DNA of 64,000 nt from Hippopus hippopus (taxonomy: Eukaryota > Mollusca > Bivalvia > Cardiida > Cardiidae). The stretch spans positions 24,623,084-24,687,083 of the forward strand of contig OX328098.1 in the NCBI GenBank assembly GCA_946811185.2. The letters are read 5' to 3'. This document shows, piece after piece, positions 11,101-23,100 of the stretch; the stretch's first letter is position 1, and each line of letters begins with the position of its first letter. The notes under the pieces are model-generated. The model worked only from the letters and a program-made list of their open reading frames with translations. It had not been told where the DNA came from and ran no database searches. The position numbers and the translations under genes are program-made.

Positions 11101-14100
11101 CCACCTTATAACTTCCTGAGTTTTTCCTTCACAATATAATAGATCCTGTGCATATATTGAAAAATTGCCATCATATATTAAAATTTTGTCTTAATGTAAT
11201 TCAAAATCTACAATATGAATTAAAATTTTGTAAACATAACTAGAAGGTTTCAGTTAAAGCGTTGATATTTCATGTACATGTGTAGAGCTTTGTATAAAGC
11301 CATCATATGCTTATATCATCCCCATATTTGGGCATGTAATATGTTATTACCTTCATCCGTAGGAATGTATCTTTACGTCATATTCTCTTACCTTTTGAAA
11401 TTTCAATTTTAACAGTACGTAATTAGTTATTGGCGTTATCGAGATATTCTTTATGTAAACGGGAGAGATGTAACAGTTTATGTAATTGTGGTATGTGTTT
11501 ATAAATTAAGAAATTAAGTGTCAACAACGGTCTCAATATCTACACATACAGAGTCAAATACCACACATTGTAAACATTTGCCCTCATCCCAAACCATTTT
11601 ATGTCCATAATTATGATAAAATTGTACCTTTATGTAATAGAATGATACCTCAATGTTACGAAGTATTGTTTTATCAGACAGTTCAGACGTTCCATATGGG
11701 CTACATCTCCTAACAACTTGATGTTTCCAGTGCTTTCAGTGGTTTGAACAACTACTGTATTTGTATCATTTTCTTCACTGAATTTGACACTATTCTCTCG
11801 TAGGTCTATCAAAATATTCTAGATCTATCAAAATATTTGAAAAGGAATGAACGAGATCCAAGCCAAATGTTTTGAAATTAATAAAAAGCAAAGGTTTCGA
11901 CCTTTAGCAGATAGATCTAATCCCAACTCTTTATATGAAGGGTGTTGCGAAGTCATTGTGGCAAGAGGAGAAGATGCTGGTGACCAGCATTTTCTCCAGT
12001 TCTTAAAATGATTTCAATGCCTTTTAAGGACAAATCGCAGAATCTACTATAGTGATCCCCGCTTCATTTTAGTTCAATATTCGTTATTTAAGACTTGCAT
12101 CCCATACATCCATGCTAAGGTTGCGGCGGGGTTGTGGGGGCAGCACCCCCCATCAAGGAAGAAAAAGCAAGAATAAATAAACCAGTTCGCGAGCGCACTC
12201 TCTATAAATGAGGGTCAGCAGACGTTAAAGCAGACGTGTTCCCAAATAATTAACATTAATCAGAAAATTTGCGAAGTCTTTCGATTTGAAAAAGTCCACG
12301 AGTTTTTCTCTGATAAAGGGTTGAATATTTCACCAAAACGCCTCTGATCTTGGGTCAAGGGGATATAACTCTTGACATACATAACCGACAGAGAACATGG
12401 TATGCTACACAGCTCATCGATAAGAATATGCCCATAAAACTTGTATATGGCCTGCAACACGCGAAAAGGTGCATTCGGACATTTGCGTAAAGTGTCGTTC
12501 ACGAATTAGCCTGCGCAGTCCGCGCAGGCTGATCCGAGACGACACTTTCCGGTCGTGTGTGATTTTCTGTTTCACGCAAGTCTACTATACGACAAAATCT
12601 ATTATTATACTGCAAAGAAATTTCTCGTGATCTGATTTGATAATATGCCCCGAACATATATATCATGTACACTGGCAAAACCAACGTAAAAGCAGTTTCC
12701 CTTTCGGGAGCCCCGTAGACACGACTACACTATCAACACAACATCCAAAATCGCGGCGTCGATCAAGATTAACATCAAGATTATGCGCCAAGCTGCACGT
12801 TTTAGCACGTATTACCAAGGTTTCAGTGACGTCAGTTCCCAGTGACGTCAGTTTTCATTGAATTGGGGCACTCAGAAGGGAAATTCTACTTCGTCAGCGT
12901 ACTCAATTTTTTAAACCAAAAAACAGGTAAAATTCGCTTAACAAACGTTGGAATGGTAAAACTTTGCAGTATAATAAAATCGTTGTACGGTCAGGTGGCA
13001 GGGGACTTGGAAACTTGTTTACGGCTGTGGCAAATCATGTCGCCACCTCGCCTTCGGCTCGGGGCGATGTGATTCACCACAGCCGTGAACAAGTTTCCAA
13101 GTTCTCTGCCACCTGACCGTACAACTAATAATGTTGACGTACAGTGCCGTCTCGGATTAGCCTGCGCGACTGCGCAGACTGAGCTGATACGACACTTCAC
13201 GCAAATGTCCGAATGCACCATTTCGCATGTTACAGGCCATATCTTTCTATAATCTAGATCTAGATCTTGGCCTCATATTTGTTCTCCATGATTATTGCAA
13301 TGTTATGACATCTCATGGTGGTGTTTCTCACAATATAAGGAGCATGTTAAAGTTGTACAGACTGCAAAAAAGTGCGAGTGCCATGTACAAAACGAGAACA
13401 TCTATATGTTGGATGTTTTTGAAACCATTCAACAAACCTCAGCATTCAACAAACCTCGGGTGTTCCGTCTATCAAGTCATTCGGCTGTATCACGTAGCTT
13501 TATATGCACCTGCTTGGTATATTTCTTTTCAGAAAACTGTTCACTAAATAAAATTTCCAGGAAACTTTGATTTTTCGCGATAGTTTTCTTAAATTATCAT
13601 GATAGTTATCTCGTATCTGGTTGCAAAATATGCCGCCATACACACATACGCACATTACGATCACTCTTTGTACCTTTCATCTACAAGAAATTTACGTAAA
13701 AAAATATCTTCTACACAATAAATACGTTATCTACAGGAAAGAAATCTGTCAAAAAACATAAAATGTAATTGTAGTGTAGCCCAAGCGTGGCCAATATCAG
13801 TGATTTTCCCCAAATCTAAAAAGGAAAATAAATTATCTCTTTACCAAACAAAGCGGAGTCTTAGGACTTACGGTAAAAGATGGCTGCAGAAAAACTATGT
13901 GAGAAAAGGAGACATAAAAGTCTATATCCATATTTTTTTCCCCTTTCAGTGTTTTCTTTCTTTTGAAGACAGACCCCATCATGGGAGCCAAATTTAAATT
14001 GTCTGCAAATCCTTTCAATTTCGGGGGTCCACTAGTATTTAACCCTTAGACTGCTAAGCGCGACTCACTGACCTTTTGCGGACAGTGTAGATCAAGACCA

Positions 14101-17100
14101 GACTGCACAGAACGTGCAGTCTGGTCTTGGATCTACACTGTCCGATAAGGAGTTATTATTCCCCAAAACATAACATTGTTACAGCAATATTTGGGTTTTT
14201 ACTACCGAGTTGAAAATTTGAGTTTAGTTATTTAGCAGGATACGGGTTAAAGAATTAACAAGCCAATAGACTATAAAAAAAATTACTCACTCATAACAGC
14301 ATTTTTGTTTTACTCCATTTTCATAGAACATCTGAACATAACAGCCCTGTTGAAAGTGGAATGTTACATCTGTTTCCATGACATTCTGTGTACAAGGACA
14401 TGGCGATGACTGATTCCGTACGGCCGTAATGGCTGTGTGTATCGTGGTATTGAGCAGAAACTGTCTGCAAAGTTCTTTAGTAGAAAATGTTTCTAAAAAA
14501 TAAGTAATATAGATGTTCAGTCTAAACTGTATCATGCAAATACATGAGGGACACTCAAAAGGTGCTTGGTTATGACAGGTGCATACACAGTACAGGTATA
14601 TTTTAATACATTTGCCTTATTGGGTTACCTAATAATCGAGCCATGCTCTGGGAAAAGAGGGTTTAATGCATCTCCGTGATGCATTTTTACCAAGAAAGCC
14701 ATCACATTATTATGGATCAATAAAATACTAGTACATTTTGTCTAACAATCGACTGAATCATGTCCTTAAACGCGCAGAAAGTTTACCAAAGTTCGAAATA
14801 TATTAGACAAATCAGATATTAAAATGAGCTATGCTCTGTTAAAGAGGATTTATTGCATGTGCGAAAAAGTATCAATCAAGGTCTTCCTCAGCAGTCCGCC
14901 CGGATCGACACTTTTTAGGTAATTGGTCAATTTTCGATATGTACAAGGACTATTCTACATCATGATTCAGTCGGTTGTTAGGCAAAGTGGATTCCATGGA
15001 TCCATAGTTATGTGATGACTTACCTGGTAGTACGCATCACGGAAATGTATTCAATCCCCTTATGCCAGGCGCTGATTAAATCGCAACGCTATATCGTGTG
15101 CCACAATATCTCGAATTATAACGATCCCTGTGAAAGTAGGCTTTTGAAAATATTTTGTAAAAAGAAGAAAACGCTGGTAACTAAATTATTTATACCGTTT
15201 CGCACAATTTTCCTTATCGTTCTAAAGACGAATTTCATCATCTAAACCATTTTTAACCCTTAGACTGCTAATCGCGACTCACTGACCTTTTGCGGACAGT
15301 GTAGATTAAGATCAGACTGCACAAAACGTGCAGTCTGATCTTGATCTACACTGTCCGGTAAGGACAAGTATTTCTCCCAAAATACCTTTGTAATAGCAAA
15401 TTTTAGGTTTTTACGATCGACTTGAAAGTTTCATGTTAGTTATTCAGCAGGATAAGGGTAAATTGGTCGTCTGCAGACACTTTCAAAATAGACAAGGCTA
15501 AAATATTGTCATCTGGTATAGCACTTTTAAGTAACTCCTTACCAAACAACAATAATCTGGTCCAAATTAAAAACAGTTGCAGACGTCATGAAAGATGGGA
15601 CTCAAAAGTTGGCATTGGTTTATGAAATTGGTTACCAGCATTTTCTTCCTTTTTCCACAATGTTTTCAGACGTCTTCTTCTTCAGGGTCGTTAAAATTCT
15701 TGATCGTGTGGAAACGAGTTAAACGTACGATCATAGTTAAAGGCCCAGTAAAGGCCAAAATATCAAAGCAGGTCTCATAATACATTTAAATCATACCATT
15801 TAAAAGTATGGAACATATTGTGGAGATCACAGTCTGTTATCGTGTGGTCGGGCCATATGTTAGTCGCTGGCAGAAAAAAAGAATTTTAAAATCAGGCAAA
15901 AAGTAAACAAAAGACGCAGCTACCTGGCAGGTTTTAACCTAGTTTTGAAATTAATCTTTCTGTCAGTGACTACCACTTGGGCCGACCGTACAGTGGCAGA
16001 TTGTCATCTTCACAATAATTTCCATACTTTTAAATGGTATTATATAAATTCAAATGCATTTAAGCACCCGCTTTGTTTACATTTGGCCTTTATTATTACT
16101 TTAAGTTTACAGTTGAGGCTTATGTCCATAGACACCAGAGGTTTGTACTCTACGGAGTTAAACGCCTTTTCAACATTATAGTTAAGTTATATCTCTGTGG
16201 GTAATTCGCCTACATATGCTTTCCCGAAGTTTCTGTCACCAGTGCATTGTACAATTTCGTCCTAAGCCACCGGCTAATTTTCCACATTTACATCGTGGAA
16301 ATAATTTTCAGCGGCGAGAGATGAATGCGTCCTGTCTCAATTACTATAATCATTGTTCGTCAAGACTCTAGCTGACTCGGAGATCGTACGTACGACCCCT
16401 GGTTAGAAGCTCTGTATGTTACCGACTGAGCCACTAGGCTCCGCCACACAGGAGATATAAAGAAGAACTATTACTGACACCCCCCACACACATACATACC
16501 CACACACAAATAACGCAAGTTGTAGTTAGAACACCTACTGACATTAATCCCTAGCCTGCTGAGCGCGAATAAATGCGCTTTTGTGGACAGTGTAGATCCA
16601 AAATCAGACTGCACAGAACGTGCAGTCTGATTTTAGATCTACACTGTGCGATACGCTGAGAATTTTTTCCAGGGAAAAGTACTTCAAAATTGCAATATTT
16701 CAAGTGTCTTATTTTTATTGTACTATCGGCTGTAAATTTTCACCGAATTTTATTGAACAATTTTGAGCTTTGACGACCATGGAGAAGACGGCTTTCCGAA
16801 ACACAGAGGAGGGAGGAAAAAATACTGGAAACCAGTATTTTCCTCCAGTATCCACAATGTTTCCTACCCTTTTCCATATACCTTTGTTTTTGAAAAGCCC
16901 AGGTTTTAATATCAGTTTGCTCATACCAAGGCCTTGTTTACCTAGAGCATGTTACTTTATCTCAGTGCGATAATATTATCAATAATGACTGCGTCTACCG
17001 CTATCTGCAATAAGACATTTACTCCCTACAAAACGACAACAATTTAGAATAGCTCAATTTTGTCACCAGCACTTTCTCCTTTGCCCGCAATATCTTTAAA

Positions 17101-20100
17101 AGCAGTAAAAACCCAGAATTTGCGATACCACCTGTAAGTGTTAAACGCCCGTCATGATTCAGAAGTCCAATGCTCTTAAATCTTTGTATTAGTAAACATG
17201 TAGATCAGAAGAATTCCTTTTTAAACTGCATTTCATAGCGTCTAAATGCCATTTTCTACCATTATTTTTATATCACGGCGGCCAATACACCTATGCATGC
17301 TTTCCCGGAGTTTCTTTAAAATCACTTTACACATTTTTCTTCCGAAGCCATTGACTGTTTCCCACATGACCATTGTCTAAACAATGAACAGCGATGAGAG
17401 AGGAATGTATCCGGCCGCAATGAAAAAAAAAATCATCGGAAAGGAGTTGGCCGAGCGATCCCTAAAGTTTCGAAAGTTATACCGACTGAGCTATCAAGTT
17501 CGACATGTTCCTCTGTGAAATGCTCAGCACACATGTGTCTGCAAAACGTAGGTCTCTCTCATCAGTGGTTACGGGTTCAAAGTCCGTAATGAATGAAACA
17601 GCTGAAAGGATCGGTCCGTTTGGAATGTGTAGTCTGATTATGGATCTACGTTGTTGAATGTATTTGAAGACACTAACTAAAACATATTCTAAATCGCAAT
17701 AGCGGGGTCGTCCTGCCTGCTAGCGCGTATTCAGGTGCAAGTCATGCGCTCAGCCAGACGCAAGTCAGGCGAGTACCCAGGTGGAAGCCATGCGAAAGTC
17801 AGGAAGATAGGGCTTGAATATCAACAGTTAAAGCGCAAAATAAATGAGCGGCGCTCTGGCAGACGGGTGCTTAACCCGTACCCTGCTAAATAAGTGAAAT
17901 GAAACTTTTTAGCCAATAATAAAAACCCCATTTTTTTCTATTTCAAGGATATTTTTGGACGAAAAGTATCTCCTTATCGGACAGTGTAGATCCAAGATCA
18001 GACTGCACGTTCTGTGCAGTCTGATCTTGATCTGCGCTGTCCGCAAAAGGTCATTGAGTCGCGCTTAGCAGTGAAAGGGTTGATGCTCTTCGCGATGAAT
18101 TATACCGAGCAAGTCATTGTCTAATTATGTACATTTATCCTGTCACTTCCGGGTTTACCTGACGGATAACAGGGTGCCGTATATTTTTTTTTGTTATCCG
18201 TCAGTTGGTCACGTGACAGCTAAGTGCGCACTTGCTGACTGGGACTATTTTCAACCAAGCGTCTTACTGCCGTAATGAATGAAGTAATCGCTAGCGAATA
18301 CTTTTGCTCTTTTAATTAATAGTCTGTTATGTTAAAACATGTCTTCTTCGCCACAATATTTTTCTGCGGATATACGTCACGTTTACTAATTATGACGTAG
18401 CCAATATCATTCATGACGTCATTATTGCAGCTGCATATCCAGAGGGTTTTGTAAACACGGTTCTTCATTTTTTAAAGTTTCTCATAGATCTAGTGAGAAA
18501 GATGTCAATATGTGCCTTATTTCAAACGAAATGTTTAATTTAGTCGGATTTTGGATTGTAATTGAGAAAAGGGATAAATAAAATAGACGTTTGGTGTCTT
18601 GGATTGGGAAAGTCGATCAGGCTCGGCTCCGGAAATTCATTAAAGGTACGGTCTTTATCAATGTTTTTTTTTTTCGTTTGTTTTGTTTTGTTTTGTTCCG
18701 TTACAGTGAGTGACAGGATAAATAGAATAGATGGTTGGTGTCTTGGATGGGTTAAGTTTATCGGGCTCGGCTCCGAAATTTATCCGGTTCGCCTTCGGCT
18801 CACCAGATAAATTCCTCCGCCTTGCCCGATAAACTTAACCCATCCAAGACACCAACCATCTATTCTCTATGTACATTGTATCCATAAAATCCATTTTGTC
18901 TAACAAGCGGCTGAATCATGCGGTAGACTAGTCCTTACACATGCAGAAGATTGACCGATAACAAAACATTTCTATCCCTGCGCGCATTGCGCAGGCTGGC
19001 ATGGATCGGTACTCTTTTTAGACCCATCAACCCTTATCCTGCTACGTAACTAAAATAAAAATTTTAATTCGATAGTAAAAATATATTGATATTTCAAAGT
19101 TATGTCTTGGGGAATAATATCTCCTTATCGGACAGAGTAGATCCAAGATCAAACTGCACGTTCTGTGCAGTCTGGTCTTGATCTACATTGTCTGCTAAAC
19201 GTTGATGAGTCGCCCTTAGCAACCTAAGGATCAAACTCTCTTTTCGAAGAGAATTATTCAAAATGAAATACACTTTCTTCAACAGGAACACAGACCAAAT
19301 AGTTTCATTTTACCAGAACAGTTTTATCAGAATTTGCAGACAGAAACAAAAAACGCACAAAGCAGATCATAGGTCGAACTGCAAATTCTGTGGAGTTTTA
19401 ATTTTGATTGACATTGTCTACGAAAACGACAAAAGTTGTGCTTGGCGCTCTAAATCACGGGTAGGAAACTTCATATTCAGAGCCAATGGCTCCGACGAGA
19501 AAATGTTGTGTTGGTCTTCCGTTTCTGAAGATGTCGGCTGAAAAACAACCAAAAAACAGGTAAGCTTGTCATTATTTGTAATCATGTGTTCTTATACTTT
19601 TGAAATTCCAAAAAAGGAGAATGTCATGCAATGCTCTGGTCTTTCAACGTGTTTTCTACACTACGGAAAGTTGTAACAAGTGTACGATGTTGTCTGAATC
19701 ATTTGTGGCGTGGGTTGACCTTAGCTAAAATATTACGTCACGGAGTTAAATTCAGTCTATTATTGCTATATAATTGGTAATTAAAAGAGAGTTTTGCTGT
19801 CTCAAAAGCGTGAATTAATGTCTTGAAATGTTACATTCACTGCTGGTAAAGAATTGAAAAGAAATAGCACAAAAATGATGAAAATAAAGAAAGGCTCCGA
19901 TTATGTGAGCCGGCTCTGAATGTGTAAGTCGACACCGATTGATGAGGGCTTCATTTCAGAAATTTAGTTTTCTGTAAAAATTTACTCAGGAAGTAGGCTT
20001 TGTCCAAAATATATTACTTTCGTTGGATGGAACATGACCGAATTTATGAACATACAAAGGACTGGTATTGTCACGATTGAAAAATGCTGTCGAACATTCG

Positions 20101-23100
20101 TCTATCTAAATTTTGAAAATACTTTTATGTAGCTTTTGATTAACAGAATGGTCTATACATGTATATAGCATTTGTCATGCTTTCGTCGTAAGTGCAGCCC
20201 ACGTGTAAGCAAAAAAAAAAAAAAATATATTTGGCATCTTCGGAAGACTATCTGGTCTTGAAACAGTCATTAAAAAGCTAGATGGAAAATGTACCGACCG
20301 TAGCAGAGATGATGAATAGAAAAAAACTTTTACAAAGCGTGAGAAATACAATTGACCTATTCGCATTACACGCCTAGGGTATATGTGTGACCACTCTTAA
20401 CTCTTCTCAACACCTAACACAACACAACAGTATGCCGGGTGGGTGGGGTATATACAAGTCTTAAACAAAAAAAAAAAAAACTCAATTTCACAAGCACGTC
20501 AAGACCAAAAATGTTCATAGATCCCTGATTTTGATTGTACTCACTCAGATCTTTCAATGCAGAATATGTCATATATTAGTTATTTTCTAAGCCTTTATAT
20601 CCTAAATAATGACTCAAAACAGCTAATTGCATACACCATCAGTAAATCATGATATTGGAGCTGCAATCTCAATCTAATTACAGCGTAAAGTGAATGGTTT
20701 CTAATGATTACATTAGAAATGGAGAGGGGTTGGTGTGAGATTTCTGAAACAAGTGCAAACGACAATGTTAAGGACATTCATACAAATATGTAGGACGGAA
20801 AAAGAAAAATAAATAACTCAAAGCTATTCATTATGAACCCTTAAAGTGCCTGTCACAACTTAAGTTGGTTCTGCAGCCAGTATAGATCAATATTAGACTG
20901 TACAAAACGTGATCGTTTGTTTGTTTGGATGAATATTTGTTTATCATCGGCTTAAAGATAACTGATATGTGAGGCGTGTATTGCGAATAGATCAATTGTA
21001 TTTCTCACGTTTTGTAATTTTTTTTTTTTCTATTCATCATCTCTGCTACGATCGGTACATTTTCCATCTAGCTTTTTATGACCGTTTTAAGACCAAAGAG
21101 CCTTCCAAAGATGCCAAATATTTTTTTTTTTCATTATTTTTGCTTACGTGTGGGCTGCACTTGCGACGAAAGCATGACAAATACTATATACTTGTATAGA
21201 CCATTCTATTAATCAAAAGCTACATAAAAGTATTTTCAAAATTTAGATAGACTAATGTTCGATAGGATTTTTTCAATCGTGACAATACCAGTCCTTTGTA
21301 TGTTCATAAATTCGGTCATGTTTTATCAAACAATAGTGCTATATTTTGGACTGAAAGGTGTTAACGGAAAAACAAAGCCTACTTCCTAAGTATTTTTTTT
21401 TTAAAAAACTAAAGTTTTGAAATGAAGCCCTCATCAATCGGTGCCGACTTACACATTCAGAGCCGGCTCACATAATCGGAGCCCTTCTTTATTTTTATCA
21501 TTTTTGTGCTATTTCTTTTCAATTCTTTACCAGCAGTGAATGTAACATTTCAAGACATTAATTCACGCTTTTGGGTCAGCAAAACTCTCTTTTAATTGGC
21601 AATTATATGGCAATAATAGACTGAATTTAGGTCCGTGACGTATTATTTTAGCTAAGGTCAACCCACGCCACAAATGATTCAGACAACATCGTACACTTGT
21701 TACAACTTTCCGTAGCGTAGAAAACACATTGAAAGACCAGAGCATTGCATGACATTCTCCTTTTTTGGACGTTCAAAGATATAAGAACACATGATTACAA
21801 ATAATGACGAGCTTACCCGTTTTTCGGTTGTGTTTCAGCCGACATCTTCAGAAACGGAAGACCAACACAACATTTTCTCGTCGGAGCCATTGGCTCTGAA
21901 TATGAAGTTTCCTACCCGTGTGAATGTTAACACTAATTTTGCTGTACGATAAACGGCGGAAATATTAAGTACTATGTACTTACTTCCAAAAGAAACGATA
22001 GGCCTACATACTTTAAAATTGTAAATTTTCAAAACGGGTTTACAAATGATTAAAAGCGGATCAAATATTGTTCTGTACGTCGTCTCGTATAACTGCGCTT
22101 GATTTTAATTCATATCGGATGATCCTTTTCTCCGTGACGTAATTTTTTTTAAGTTTAGACGTGCAATCCGACTTGAACATGACCGACTGCATATTTAGGA
22201 AAAATGCTTAGTGTGTTTTACAGGGTTCATACCCAAACAAAAAGAAAAACACAAACACGTGAAGAAAAAATTCGAAGCAGAAATATTGCGGCTAAATCAA
22301 TGATTCTGTGCGACAAAGAGGTACGTTCGTTTGCTGCTGTTGGAGAAGTTCTACCCAAATTTGAACCGTGAGACATCCGAAGATGACATGATCGAACGAC
22401 GTTAGGTGTGAAATGGCGCTCATCAACTGAACATCAACTGGTAAAAGAACATTTACCCGAAAACGCACTAATGTCGGGGTTTGTCGTGCAATAGTGAGCC
22501 ATCGCAAGATGGTTGAAGGACTGACAACCCGATTTTATAGCGACACCGTCTCCATTACACGGCCACGTGCGTAAGCAAACATTGTTGCGCGTTCGATCCC
22601 ATGTGTAGAGCATCTATAGATGGGACGTCGTCAGTAAGCAATGTTAGCCTAGTTAGATCACATTGTGGAACAGGATGGACCCCAATCCCTTAGAATGAAG
22701 TTCAGGCACCTACACAGGAAACGACGCGTTATTCTTCAGTTGTGAGAGATGCAAATAATGGCCACAAAACATAAAGACAATCTGTGTAACTTTGTGTTGT
22801 GACCCCTACGTGATTTCAAGCAGTATAACGTCAGACGGTACAAGTAAAATTTGACGTATTGCTAATGAAGTTTACCACAGACTATTACAGGTTCAGGATA
22901 TGTAACAAATAAGCTTCCCTCTTGCATTTACAAAAAGTTTTCTGCTTTCAAATGTATGTACCGTTTCTTTTGGAAGTAAGTATATTAAAAAAATAATAAT
23001 AATGATAATCGAAGAGAAAAAATAAGTCAATTGGGCATCACATGTATACCATTCCTGGCTACGCTTCTATTCCTTGTTGAACCCTTCACCAAACAAGAAA

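Noticed and set aside
12120..12155. GGGGTTGTGGGGGCAGCACCCCC as a quadruplex or terminator
   Set aside because: Only a short GC hairpin; no neighbouring gene end makes it meaningful.
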